DNA of 64,000 nt, from positions 62,001-126,000 of the forward strand of contig NZ_JACJVQ010000032.1 in the NCBI RefSeq assembly GCF_014212135.1, in the 5' to 3' direction. Position numbers and translations under genes: made by a program. Below the pieces are notes generated by a model. It did no database searches, had not been told where the DNA came from, and saw only the letters and a list, made by a program, of their open reading frames with translations. This document shows positions 32,733 to 41,056 of the stretch, piece after piece. This stretch comes from Cohnella thailandensis (GTDB taxonomy: Bacteria > Bacillota > Bacilli > Paenibacillales > Paenibacillaceae). Within the stretch, counting starts at the first letter, position 1. Each line of letters opens with the position of its first letter.

Positions 32733-34092
32733 GACGGCGGATCGGGAAGCCTTGCGCGAGACGTTAAAGATAAAGCTGGATTACGACCAGCTCACTAACT
32801 GCATGAGGTGCGGCTTCTGCCTTCCGGCTTGTCCGACCTTCAGGGAGACCGGGCTGGAAGCCGAATCGCCTCGAGGCCGAATCGCGCTGATGAAGGCGAC
32901 GGTCGACGACGTGATGGAGCCGGACGTGCCGTTCGAGGAGCAGATGAGCCACTGTCTCGGCTGCCGGGCGTGCGAGCCCGCTTGCCCGGCGGACGTGAAG
33001 TACGGCCGGCTCATCGAGCAGGCGAGAGACGCGATCGAGCTGCATACGAAGCAGCATCGCGGATGGGTGAAGGGCGTACGTAAGCTGGTTTTCCAAGGCT
33101 TGTTCCCGCATCCGAAGCGAATGGAGCTGCTCGGCAAAGGACTGAAGCTGTATCAGCGTTCGGGACTCCGGGCGGTCGTCCGGAAGACGAACGCGACCAA
33201 GCTTCTTCCGAAGCAGCTGGGCGATATGGAGAGAATTCTTCCGGACGTCGCAGGCAAGGGAGTCGCGAAGACGCTTGGAACCCGAATCGCCGCCAAGGGG
33301 GAGCGCGTCGGCACGGTCGGCCTGTTCCGAGGCTGCCTCATGGACGCGATGTTCTCCGAGACGAATCGCAAGACCGCGGAGCTGCTTAGCGAAGCCGGCT
33401 TCGACGTGGTCATTCCGGAAGCCCAGAATTGCTGCGGAGCTCTTCATGCGCATAGCGGCGAGACGGAGCAAGCGAAGGAGCTCGCCAAGCGAAACATCCG
33501 GGCCTTCCGCGAAGCGGGCGTCGATGCGATCGTCTCGAACGCGGGAGGATGCGGGGCGATTCTCGTGGAATACGACCACTTGCTTCACGAGGAGCCCGAA
33601 TGGCTCGAGGAAGCGCAGTGGTTCGCCAACCGAACGAAGGACATCAGCTCGATTCTATGGAACGAGGGAAGGACGCTTCCGTTCGCCAAGCAGACCGGTT
33701 CGGGAGCCGAACCCGTAAAGGTCACCTATCAGGATTCCTGTCACCTGAAGAACGTGATGAAAGGCGGAGCGGCCCCTCGCAAGCTGCTGGATTCGCTTCC
33801 CGGAGTAGAGCTCGTCGAGATGAAGGACGCGGGCTCGTGCTGCGGCTCGGCCGGCATCTATAACATCACGCAGCCGGACATGGCCAATCGCCTGCTGGAG
33901 AAGAAGATGGACGACGCGAACTCCACGACGGCCCATTATATCGTCACCAGCAATCCGGGCTGCCTGCTGCAGATGAAGCTGGGAATCGAACGCCATGCGA
34001 ACGATAAGAGGATGCAGGCCGTTCATATCGTCGATTTCCTGCATGAACGTATAGAACATTCGAATCGTCCGATAGATAAAGTCAATCGATAA
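32725..34092 (+). CDS. glcF: Glycolate oxidase iron-sulfur subunit
   Basis: 455 residues, GTG start inside the end of glcD. Two 4Fe-4S motifs in the N-terminus: CMRCGFCLPACP (about residue 22) and CLGCRACEPACP (about 77). Two CCG domains follow: CRGCLMDAMF-like RGCLMD with NCCGAL, and DSCHLKN with DAGSCCGSAGIYN. These bind further clusters and pass electrons from GlcD to the quinone pool at the membrane. Co-transcribed with glcD and probably repressed by the divergent GntR protein. Confidence 0.92.
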   Translation: MAKTADREALRETLKIKLDYDQLTNCMRCGFCLPACPTFRETGLEAESPRGRIALMKATVDDVMEPDVPFEEQMSHCLGCRACEPACPADVKYGRLIEQARDAIELHTKQHRGWVKGVRKLVFQGLFPHPKRMELLGKGLKLYQRSGLRAVVRKTNATKLLPKQLGDMERILPDVAGKGVAKTLGTRIAAKGERVGTVGLFRGCLMDAMFSETNRKTAELLSEAGFDVVIPEAQNCCGALHAHSGETEQAKELAKRNIRAFREAGVDAIVSNAGGCGAILVEYDHLLHEEPEWLEEAQWFANRTKDISSILWNEGRTLPFAKQTGSGAEPVKVTYQDSCHLKNVMKGGAAPRKLLDSLPGVELVEMKDAGSCCGSAGIYNITQPDMANRLLEKKMDDANSTTAHYIVTSNPGCLLQMKLGIERHANDKRMQAVHIVDFLHERIEHSNRPIDKVNR

Positions 34093-34208
34093 TACGTTGA
34101 CTTCCCTTGTGTGCGGATGGTAGATTGTTCCCATCTCGATATATTCCGACCGAAATGGTTGGTATAAAGTCGGCGAGGGACGAACGATCCGGGAGGTCAG
34201 CGTTTTCC

Positions 34209-35261
34209 ATGAAGGTCGCTCTTTTTAGCTTGTTGATGAATATACCGAATGCGGTGACGGGGGAGTCTCTCCCCGATCATCGGAAATTTCGCAACGTCCT
34301 GAGGCAAGCCGAGCTGGCGGAACGGCTCGGCTTTGACGCGTACGGCATCGGAGAACGCCACGGGGAGCCGTTTCTCTCCTCGTCTCCTCCGGTCGTTCTG
34401 ACCGCGATCGCGGCCAGAACGTCGCGAATCCGGCTGCACTCGACGGTAACCGTGCTCAGCGTTCTCGATCCCGTGCGAGTCGCCGAAGATTATGCGACGT
34501 TGGACCACCTATCCGGAGGGCGGCTTGAGCTTATGATCGGCAAGGGGAACGACCCCCGCCATTACCCGCTGTTCGGCGTTCCGGAGGAGCAGCAGTGGGA
34601 GTCGCTCGAAGAACGGTACTACCTGCTGAAGAGATTATGGCAGGAGGAGAACGTGAATTGGGAGGGGCGTTATCGTCCGGCTTTGGTTGAAGTAACGACG
34701 CAGCCGCGGCCCTACCAGAAGAAGATTCCCATCTGGCACGGCAGCGCGTCCAGCGAGATCTCAACGGAGCTGGCAGCCAAGAACGGGGAACCTATTTTCT
34801 CCTCGAACGCCTTTCATCCGATGGCGAAATACAAAGCGCTGATCGACCACTATCGGGAACGATGGGAGTATTACGGGCACGATCCCGAAGAGGCGATCGT
34901 AGGCTCCGGCGCGGGCAGCCTTTATCTGTCGAACACGAAGGAAGAGGCGATCGAGAGATTCCGTCCTTATTATCAAGCGTATAGCTTAACGGATGCGGCG
35001 CAGCATAATCGTTCTCCGTTCACGAGTCTGGAGGACACGGTCGAGAACGGCCCCGCCTTGGTCGGAAGCGCGGAAAGCGTCGTCGAGAAGATTCTGAAGT
35101 ACCATCGGGCTTTCGGCCATCAGGTGCTTGCGGTCAGCGTCGACGGATTGACGGAGCAAGAGCAGCGGGAACAGATCGAACGATTCGCCTCGGAGGTGCT
35201 GCCCGTCCTTAAACGAGAGATTCCCGGCAAGGTATGGGAGAGCGCTGATTTAGCCCAATAG
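34209..35261 (+). CDS. LLM-class flavin-dependent monooxygenase (bacterial luciferase-like)
   Basis: 350 residues from ATG 34209 after GGGAGG; the open frame reaches 34107 without conservation. TIM-barrel luciferase-like domain with RLGFDAYGIGERHG, RLHSTVTVLSVLDPVRVAEDYATLDHLSGGRLELMIGKGND and the PIWHGSASSEIS strand. Members use FMNH2 or F420 to oxidise small molecules; the substrate is unknown. It starts 117 bases after glcF with its own ribosome binding site and ends in a strong hairpin. Confidence 0.88.
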   Translation: MKVALFSLLMNIPNAVTGESLPDHRKFRNVLRQAELAERLGFDAYGIGERHGEPFLSSSPPVVLTAIAARTSRIRLHSTVTVLSVLDPVRVAEDYATLDHLSGGRLELMIGKGNDPRHYPLFGVPEEQQWESLEERYYLLKRLWQEENVNWEGRYRPALVEVTTQPRPYQKKIPIWHGSASSEISTELAAKNGEPIFSSNAFHPMAKYKALIDHYRERWEYYGHDPEEAIVGSGAGSLYLSNTKEEAIERFRPYYQAYSLTDAAQHNRSPFTSLEDTVENGPALVGSAESVVEKILKYHRAFGHQVLAVSVDGLTEQEQREQIERFASEVLPVLKREIPGKVWESADLAQ

Positions 35262-35332
35262 CTTCTGGATTTTATCGAGCCGGAAGACTGGAGTCGCTGC
35301 AGGGAGATTAGGGGATAAATCGAGCGTAATCT

Positions 35333-35359
35333 AAGGACCTCTTGGAAGAAGAGGTCCTT
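35333..35359 (+). terminator. Terminator hairpin after the monooxygenase gene
   Basis: AAGGACCTCTT (35333-35343), loop GGAAG, AAGAGGTCCTT (35349-35359), a perfect 11-bp stem followed by GCTATTTTG. Confidence 0.75.
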
Positions 35360-35383
35360 GCTATTTTGCAGAGGAGAAAATCG

Positions 35384-35402
35384 TTCTATCGAAGCGATAG
35401 AA
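35384..35402. promoter_or_regulatory. Short perfect inverted repeat
   Basis: TTCTATCG-AAG-CGATAGAA, 8-bp arms. In the 319-base gap before the BNR-repeat gene; could be an operator or a small hairpin. The rest of the gap holds the terminator before it, the cre-like site after it and no credible gene. Confidence 0.35.
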
Positions 35403-35521
35403 AGGGGATATTCCTAATTTTTGTTCTATGAGAAACGTTATTTTGTGAATGTCTGCGGCGGTAAGGAAGTGCTACTCTTGAACTGGCGCCGAAAGATGAG
35501 GATCCTATCCCGAATCCGTTA

Positions 35522-35535
35522 TGTAAACGCTTTAT
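35522..35535 (+). promoter_or_regulatory. cre-like catabolite-control site
   Basis: TGTAAACGCTTTAT agrees with the CcpA consensus TGWAANCGNTNWCA except at the last two positions. It lies 46 bases before the start of a secreted carbohydrate-related protein, a sensible target for catabolite repression. Confidence 0.4.
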
Positions 35536-35580
35536 CGAAAGTGTTTAACTCCATTAATTATCTAGTTGGAGGCGGTAAGA

Positions 35581-36855
35581 TTGAGGAGGATAAAAGGATG
35601 GCGAATATGGGCTGCCGCATTCGCGTTGTTTGCTTTGGTGCCGGTTGGCACGGGGAGCGCCGCCGCGACGTTAGAGGAGGTTCCATATCCGATCGATTCC
35701 AGCAACCAGGCCGGCTGGTGGTCGCCGCTCGATACGTACGGAACGGGATTGGAATACGCGTACATGGCATACAACGCTCCCGGAAGCACGGCCGGAACGC
35801 ACAAAGTGTACATCGCGCGTAGGGACGGAACGGGTGCTTGGAGCAACATCCCGGTCATGAACGGAACGAACGTTGCCGAATTCATCGACGACAACGGCCA
35901 TAACCAACCGTCGATCGCCCGAGACGGCAGCGGACGGTTTCACGTCTTCGCCTCCATGCATGACAACACTTGGCGGTACTTCCGTTCGGATACGGTAGGC
36001 GGAGCGCCGCAGGAGCATGCGGCCGACATGCCGGATCCGACGATGAAGGTGACGTATCCGGTGCTCGCGACCGCGCCGAACGGGGATTTGTATCTGATGG
36101 CCCGGATCGGCAAGGACACGGCGGGGAAGCGGGACGCGCATCTGTTCCGCTGGGATAACGCGAATTCGACCTGGAGCCAGATTGCCGTGGTGGCGACTAC
36201 TCTCAACCGCTCCGTTTATCCCGACGATCTCGTCTTCGATTCGAATGGCGACTTGCATATCCTGTTCGAATGGGCGCACTTCGCCGCCAGTCCGCTTCGT
36301 CATCAATTGTCTTACCTGAAATATAGTCCGTCCACGGGAACCTTCTCGAAGGCGAACGGAACGGTCGTATCCGCTCCGGTCACTTTGTCGACGGCGGATA
36401 TCGTCCAGCCCCTGGCGGCAACCGAGGCTTACGTTCAAAGCGGAAGCGATCCGGGCGGTCCCGGCGTTCAAAGCGCGAAGATGACGGTCGATTCCGCGAA
36501 TAATCCGATTATCGCTTATCGCTACCGCGAAGAGGGCAGCACGACTTTCTCCGTTAAGCAGGCCGCATACGGCGCTGCCGGCTGGCAGCTCCAGACCGTC
36601 TACGATGCAACCGAGACGAGAGCCGCCATCGACGTTACCTGGACAGGCACCGAGGCAAGAATTTATTACGTGAAGTACAGCGGGACCGACCGCGCCTATG
36701 CGGCAGTGAATGCGGGAGGAACTTGGACGGCGACGTCGATCGCTCCGGGCAAGCCGATCGAGAGATTGGCGGTCAAGCGCAATGCCAAGAACGTCGATAT
36801 TCTGTACTTGGTGGACATCGCGAATTTGAAGCTGTATTACGGGCGCAATCCATAA
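35581..36855 (+). CDS. Secreted BNR-repeat (BNR_4-type) protein, possible polysaccharide-acting enzyme
   Basis: 424 residues from TTG 35581, seven bases after GGAGGC; an in-frame TTG at 35566 has no ribosome binding site. Signal peptide MRRIKGWRIWAAAFALFALV...GSAAA, cleavage probably near residue 30. The mature part is a beta-propeller with BNR/Asp-box-like segments (IARDGSGRFHVFASMHDNTW, VLATAPNGDLYLMARIG, LVFDSNGDLHILFEW, MTVDSANNPIIAYRYREEG). The motif DDNGHNQPSIARDG is typical of BNR_4 proteins, some of which are polysaccharide lyases (PL24/PL25). No catalytic assignment is possible by eye. Confidence 0.7.
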   Translation: MRRIKGWRIWAAAFALFALVPVGTGSAAATLEEVPYPIDSSNQAGWWSPLDTYGTGLEYAYMAYNAPGSTAGTHKVYIARRDGTGAWSNIPVMNGTNVAEFIDDNGHNQPSIARDGSGRFHVFASMHDNTWRYFRSDTVGGAPQEHAADMPDPTMKVTYPVLATAPNGDLYLMARIGKDTAGKRDAHLFRWDNANSTWSQIAVVATTLNRSVYPDDLVFDSNGDLHILFEWAHFAASPLRHQLSYLKYSPSTGTFSKANGTVVSAPVTLSTADIVQPLAATEAYVQSGSDPGGPGVQSAKMTVDSANNPIIAYRYREEGSTTFSVKQAAYGAAGWQLQTVYDATETRAAIDVTWTGTEARIYYVKYSGTDRAYAAVNAGGTWTATSIAPGKPIERLAVKRNAKNVDILYLVDIANLKLYYGRNP

Positions 36856-36901
36856 GAAGGCGAGACGGCGTCGGGAGATATCCTGGCGTCGTTTTCGTAT
36901 T

Positions 36902-36981
36902 GGCGAATATATAATCGCGGATATTCGTAATGGCGGATATTCGCAATGGCGGCGATTCGGAATAGGGGTCATTCGGATTGA
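36902..36981 (+). repeat. Degenerate 16-bp tandem repeat
   Basis: Consecutive 16-base units at 36918, 36934, 36950 and 36966, with a weaker one at 36902. The first two clear units differ at one base (CGGATATTCG[T/C]AATGG); the later ones drift. It fills most of the gap after the BNR-repeat gene and contains no terminator-like stem. Confidence 0.6.
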
Positions 36982-37067
36982 CGGAGGAAGCCGAATGAAG
37001 TAAGATGAATTCAGGTTTAGTTGTTTAGTAAATTACTAAATATTACGAACAGAAAAGAGGCCTATCC

Positions 37068-37547
37068 ATGAAGATTCCAACGTCGTTAAAGCATAAGCCG
37101 GTTATCGTCGCCGCGGATTACGAGCGGATTGACGGCCGCCTCGCCGGCAATACCGATACGAAGGGGCTGTCTCTCGGCCTTGCCCAATGGAACGACCGCG
37201 GCAAGGTCGATATCTCGGCCAAGGTCTGGAGGTACACCGGAGAGAAGTGGTCCCGGCAATCGGAGGAATTGCCCCTGCATCGGGTACTGGACCTGTCCAT
37301 TCTGATCTGCCGCACCTTGGAGCACTTCCGGGAAGCCTATCGACATGAGAGCCTATACGACCCGGAGAAGCCGGTGATCGACCGAATCGGGCTGCAAGGA
37401 GATGCCATGACGGTCGAGGTGTGCACCGACAACGAGAAGATCAAAGAGGACATCAAGCTGTTCAGTCAGGCGCTAAGCGACGACGGAGAGTTAATCGGGG
37501 AGAGACTTCGGACTCTCTCGCAACTGCTCAAGGATATGGGGTATTGA
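37068..37547 (+). CDS. DUF6530-like protein
   Basis: 159 residues beginning MKIPTSLKHKPVIVAADYE and containing KGLSLGLAQWNDRGKVDISAKVWRYTGEKWSRQSEELPLHRVLDLSILICRTL, a strongly patterned block that I associate with the DUF6530 family of Firmicutes (name from memory). Soluble, no signal peptide. GAGGCC before the ATG is a modest ribosome binding site. A GIY-YIG-like gene follows after 31 bases, suggesting a two-gene operon. Function unknown. Confidence 0.7.
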   Translation: MKIPTSLKHKPVIVAADYERIDGRLAGNTDTKGLSLGLAQWNDRGKVDISAKVWRYTGEKWSRQSEELPLHRVLDLSILICRTLEHFREAYRHESLYDPEKPVIDRIGLQGDAMTVEVCTDNEKIKEDIKLFSQALSDDGELIGERLRTLSQLLKDMGY

Positions 37548-37578
37548 GCAATATCTTGCCCAAGGAAGGAAGAAAGGC

Positions 37579-37941
37579 ATGGACAAGAGCAAACGCAAGG
37601 AACTGCAAGAGGAGTTCAAGCAGGTCAAGACGTTTATGGGCGTCGTTCGAATCACGAATCGAGCGAACGGCAAGGTCTTCATCGACTCGTATCCGAATCT
37701 GAAGAACAAGTGGCTGACGATTCAGATGCAGCTGGACATGGGCCGGTTCGCGAACGCCGAGCTTCAGCGGGATTGGAAGGAACAAGGCAAGGAAGCCTTC
37801 GACTACGAGGTGCTGGAGGAGAAGGATACGTCCGATATCGCCGACGTGCGCTGGGAGACGAAGCAGATGGAGAAACGGTGGCTCGAGAAGCTGCAACCGT
37901 ACGGAGACGCGGGATATAACAAGCCGAAGCCGAAAGCCTAG
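37579..37941 (+). CDS. GIY-YIG-like small protein, active-site residues altered
   Basis: 120 residues. The layout FMGVVRITNRANGKVFIDSYPNLKNKWLTIQMQLDMGRFANAELQRDWKEQGKEAFDYEVLEE matches the Bacillus group of GIY-YIG nuclease-like proteins, but the GIY triplet is GVV and YIG is VFID, so both signature tyrosines are missing. It is therefore unlikely to be an ordinary GIY-YIG endonuclease and may bind nucleic acid or have another role. AAGGAAGGAAAGG precedes the ATG. Confidence 0.75.
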   Translation: MDKSKRKELQEEFKQVKTFMGVVRITNRANGKVFIDSYPNLKNKWLTIQMQLDMGRFANAELQRDWKEQGKEAFDYEVLEEKDTSDIADVRWETKQMEKRWLEKLQPYGDAGYNKPKPKA

Positions 37942-38087
37942 GAGTAGCTATCTCGCCCCCGGCGCCGTTAATTTACCCGCGGCACCTTCAATTAGGGCGA
38001 TTCTGCGCTTCGGGATCACGCAACGTGCTTGAACGGCATCAACAGCCTTTCGTCGGACCAAGTACAAATAATGAACGTGACGAATAG

Positions 38088-38117
38088 AAAGCCCGCAACG
38101 ACATCGTTGCGGGCTTT
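38088..38117. terminator. Bidirectional intrinsic terminator
   Basis: AAAGCCCGCAACG (38088-38100), loop ACAT, CGTTGCGGGCTTT (38105-38117), a perfect 13-bp stem between the convergent GIY-YIG-like and SDR genes. Confidence 0.85.
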
Positions 38118-38138
38118 GCTGCGTTCACTCGAGAATGC

Positions 38139-38894
38139 TTACTGGAAAATCTCCCCGCCGGCGCAGTTTACGACCGTGCCGTTCAGCATGTCCGCTCCCG
38201 TCGTCGCCGCGAAGATGACGACTTCGGCGATTTCCTCCGGAGTCGCAGGAAGGCTGGGACCCGTCGACGCGCCCAGCTTCGCCATGCGCTCCTCCGTCAG
38301 CGTCGTCACCGCGTTGGCCGCGATGTTCGTGTTCATCACATTCGGCGCCACGCCGACGGCGCGGATATTCAAGTCCTGATAGTCTTGTCCGATCGACTTG
38401 GTCATCGCCGCGAGCCCGTGCTTCGTCGCCGAGTACAGGCCGTTGAAGGCCGTCGGCTTGAAGCTGTTGGACGATACCGTGTTGACGATGCGGCCGCCGC
38501 CGCCGGCCAGCATGACCGGAATGACGTATTTGAGGCCCAGGAACGCTCCCTTGAGATTGACGCCCGTCACCCGGTCGTACTCGCTCAGCTCGTATTCGTG
38601 CAGCAGCCGCAACGGAACCATGACTCCCGCGTTGTTGGCGAAATAATCGATGCGGCCGAACGCTTCGACCGTCTTCTCCACGTAATGCTTGACATCCTCT
38701 TCGCGGGAGACGTCCGCCTTGACGAAGATCGCTTCCGCTCCGCGCTCCTTCGACAGAGACAGCGTCTCGAGTCCTGCCTGCTCGTTGAAGTCGACAAGGG
38801 CCAGGCGATAGCCTCTCTCCGCAAGCTTGACGGCAAGGGCCCGTCCTAGCCCGGTGGCCGAACCCGTAATCAAGAATACCTTGGAATCGCTCAT
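38139..38894 (-). CDS. Short-chain dehydrogenase/reductase
   Basis: 251 residues, classical SDR. Cofactor motif ITGSATGLGRALA (TGxxxGxG), NNAGV at about 88, catalytic Ser in NTVSSNSF, and YSATKHG (Tyr-x3-Lys) at about 157. The acidic residue at the end of strand 2 (LALVDFNEQ) suggests NAD(H) preference. The substrate is unknown. It is divergent from a TetR-type regulator, the usual arrangement of a regulator with its target enzyme. Confidence 0.9.
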   Translation of the reverse strand: MSDSKVFLITGSATGLGRALAVKLAERGYRLALVDFNEQAGLETLSLSKERGAEAIFVKADVSREEDVKHYVEKTVEAFGRIDYFANNAGVMVPLRLLHEYELSEYDRVTGVNLKGAFLGLKYVIPVMLAGGGGRIVNTVSSNSFKPTAFNGLYSATKHGLAAMTKSIGQDYQDLNIRAVGVAPNVMNTNIAANAVTTLTEERMAKLGASTGPSLPATPEEIAEVVIFAATTGADMLNGTVVNCAGGEIFQ

Positions 38895-39004
38895 CCGTTA
38901 CACCTCTCCAGTTCGTTGATATCGCGATGCGCGAGTTTTTTTACATCGCACTGGTTAGATGGTAACATAATAGCGGCAAGTTGGATAAACACAGGCTCGT
39001 TCGG

Positions 39005-39022
39005 GTGTAGTAAATACGACAC
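39005..39022. promoter_or_regulatory. Operator-like inverted repeat between SDR and TetR genes
   Basis: GTGTAGTA (39005-39012) and TACGACAC (39015-39022) are 8-bp arms with one mismatch and a 2-base centre, in the divergent promoter region. A typical size for a TetR operator. Confidence 0.4.
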
Positions 39023-39065
39023 TCGTGCTGCGAGGTGTAATCTAAAGTTAAGGAGAGAAGGAATC

Positions 39066-39653
39066 GTGGGCCAACGGGATTACCCCGACATTCGCGTCGT
39101 AAGAACGCGGGCGAGGCTGAGGGAAGCGTTGACGGAGCTACTCCAGGAAGCCTCCTTCGAATCGGTGAACGTCACGGATATCGCCAAGATTGCCGGCATC
39201 AACCGGGTGACCTTCTATAATCACTACGACTCGAAGGACGAGCTGATCGCCGAAATTCTCGATCTGCAGCTTGACGAATACGTGTCGCTCATGGAGAAGT
39301 TCGATCCCAAGGCGCCGACCGAAGGGGTCATCGCGAGCCACGAGAGCTTCATTCGAATCAACTACGAGCACTTCGGGCAATTCTCCAAGGTGTACAAGCT
39401 GCTGCTGTCGGACGATTTTCCCGCTTATACGCAGAGGTTCGTCTCGATCATGCAGAAGAGCATCCGCAACGTCTTGTCCCATATGAAGGGCAACCCCGAT
39501 CTGGACGAAGAGGATTACGCGTTCTTCAGCGAATGGATCGTCGGGGGCACGATGCAGACGATTCGGAATTGGATCCGCAGCGGCTTCGATCCATCGGCAG
39601 AGGTGATCGCGAGAAGAACGATTCAGACGACCCGAATGATGCTGCTCCGATAA
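39066..39653 (+). CDS. TetR/AcrR-family transcriptional regulator
   Basis: 195 residues from GTG 39066 (AAGGAGAGAAGG upstream). N-terminal helix-turn-helix: RLREALTELLQEASFESVNVTDIAKIAGINRVTFYNHYDSKDELIAEIL, a TetR signature. C-terminal helical ligand domain like the TetR_C_8 (DhaS-type) group. It is divergent from the SDR gene and probably represses it; ligand unknown. Confidence 0.88.
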   Translation: MGQRDYPDIRVVRTRARLREALTELLQEASFESVNVTDIAKIAGINRVTFYNHYDSKDELIAEILDLQLDEYVSLMEKFDPKAPTEGVIASHESFIRINYEHFGQFSKVYKLLLSDDFPAYTQRFVSIMQKSIRNVLSHMKGNPDLDEEDYAFFSEWIVGGTMQTIRNWIRSGFDPSAEVIARRTIQTTRMMLLR

Positions 39654-39680
39654 CGGACGCGCCCGGCTTTCTATGGTAGA

Positions 39681-40247
39681 ATGCGTATGGAGAACGAGAA
39701 AACGAGAAAACGAAACGAAAGAGGATTGATTCCCATTCAGGTTGAAACGACGCTTACCAAAGAAGATTTCTGGAACCTTAACAAGTACGTGCTCTGGAAC
39801 AAGCAGAGGAAGACCGTCCTGACGATGCTGTTCGGTTATCCGGTCGTGTTGTTCCTGCTGTTCATGATCATGGATTACGCCATCTGGATTTGCATCGCGG
39901 CAGCCCTCGTTCTGGGAGGCGGCTCTCTGTGGTTCTTCTACTACCGATTCAAGGGCAGGGTCATGAAGGTGCCGGTCGACAACCCGGCCCTGCTGGGCAC
40001 CCAATCCTTCGAGATCGGCGCAGAGGGCTTCTGGGAGAGCACGAGCGCGAACCGCACGTTCACCGAATGGCAAGGGATCGAATCGATCGAGCAGAACAAC
40101 GAATATATCGTCGTGTTTGTCAGCCGGATGCATTGCCATCTCCTTCCGAAGAGGGATTTCGCTTCTCCGGCGCAAGCGGAGGAGTTTTACCGGACGGCGA
40201 TCGGCTATTGGCAAGCAGGCCGAAGCGGCGGCAGGAACGCAGGATGA
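39681..40247 (+). CDS. YcxB-like membrane protein
   Basis: 188 residues with two adjacent membrane helices (about 50-66 and 70-86: LTMLFGYPVVLFLLFMIMDYAIWICIAAALVLGGGSLWFFYY) and a C-terminal YcxB domain (about 98-178: LLGTQSFEIGAEGFWESTSANRTFTEWQGIESIEQNNEYIVVFVS). The start is uncertain: no clear ribosome binding site precedes the ATGs at 39681 and 39687. Its stop overlaps the next start by four bases. Function unknown. Confidence 0.75.
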   Translation: MRMENEKTRKRNERGLIPIQVETTLTKEDFWNLNKYVLWNKQRKTVLTMLFGYPVVLFLLFMIMDYAIWICIAAALVLGGGSLWFFYYRFKGRVMKVPVDNPALLGTQSFEIGAEGFWESTSANRTFTEWQGIESIEQNNEYIVVFVSRMHCHLLPKRDFASPAQAEEFYRTAIGYWQAGRSGGRNAG

Positions 40248-41056
40248 AGCTCGGGGCCCTGATCGGTGTCGGCAATACCGCAAGCGTATACGAGTGGGGA
40301 AGCACGGAGGTTATCAAGCTGTTCCACGATTGTTTCGATGCGGCGTCGGAGGCGGGGAAGGAAGCACGCAATGCCGAGATTGTCGACGGCCTAAACGTCA
40401 GGACGCCGAGATTCTCCGGTCTCGTCGAGCACGAGGGCAAGCCGGGTTTGGTGTACGAGAGAATCGAAGGGAAGACGATGCTGCGGCAGATCGAATCCAC
40501 GGCGGAGAGCATCGATTATCATGCCAAGCTCATGGCTCAACTGCAGTTCGAATTGCATCAGGTTCGGGTGCGAAACGATTCGAATTTAAAAAAAGAGCTG
40601 GAGAATCGACTGAATTGGACGGAAGAACTGAACGACGGGGAGAAGCGGCAGATTCGAGCGATCCTGGCATCCTTGCCCGAGGGCAATGCCCTGTGCCATT
40701 ATGATTTTCATCCCGACAACATTATCCTGTCGCCGAACGGTCCCGTCATCATCGACTGGATGAACGTCCTGATCGGCGATCCGGCGGCGGATGTCGCCAG
40801 AAGCTCCATGATCCTGCAGTCGACGGATCTTCCTTCGAATGCGCCCGAATGGCTCGCGAACGGCTGGCTATCTAATAGAGAGTACCGCGTGTGGTTCTAT
40901 GAACAGTATTGGCGCGAGTATCAAACGTTGTCCGGAATGCTCTTAAGCGACGTGGAGCAATGGATGGTGCCGACGATAGCCGCAAGAATCATAGAAGTCG
41001 ACCGGGTTTCTCGCGGTCGCTATTTGGAGAATATGAGATCGAGGTTAGCCCGATGA
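40244..41056 (+). CDS. Aminoglycoside-phosphotransferase-fold kinase
   Basis: 270 residues from ATG 40244, overlapping the previous stop (ATGA). Kinase-like fold: LIGVGNTASVYEWGSTEVIKLF (nucleotide loop and Lys), catalytic loop CHYDFHPDNIIL (HxDxxxxN) and metal-binding Asp in VIIDWMNV. Members phosphorylate antibiotics, choline, homoserine or other small molecules. Nothing shows that this one inactivates an aminoglycoside. Sandwiched in a three-gene overlapping operon. Confidence 0.88.
   Translation: MKLGALIGVGNTASVYEWGSTEVIKLFHDCFDAASEAGKEARNAEIVDGLNVRTPRFSGLVEHEGKPGLVYERIEGKTMLRQIESTAESIDYHAKLMAQLQFELHQVRVRNDSNLKKELENRLNWTEELNDGEKRQIRAILASLPEGNALCHYDFHPDNIILSPNGPVIIDWMNVLIGDPAADVARSSMILQSTDLPSNAPEWLANGWLSNREYRVWFYEQYWREYQTLSGMLLSDVEQWMVPTIAARIIEVDRVSRGRYLENMRSRLAR

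Noticed and set aside
35421..35822. 133-codon plus-strand ORF starting upstream of the BNR-repeat gene
   Set aside because: It runs out of frame into the signal peptide region of the BNR-repeat gene, lacks a good ribosome binding site, and overlaps the cre-like site.
39890..40243. N-terminal extension of the APH-fold kinase frame
   Set aside because: It overlaps the YcxB-like gene out of frame and is not kinase-like; the true start is ATG 40244 overlapping the YcxB stop.
40244..41056. Aminoglycoside resistance gene
   Set aside because: Only the generic APH fold motifs are present; no resemblance to a known aminoglycoside-modifying enzyme is visible, and the operon context does not suggest resistance.
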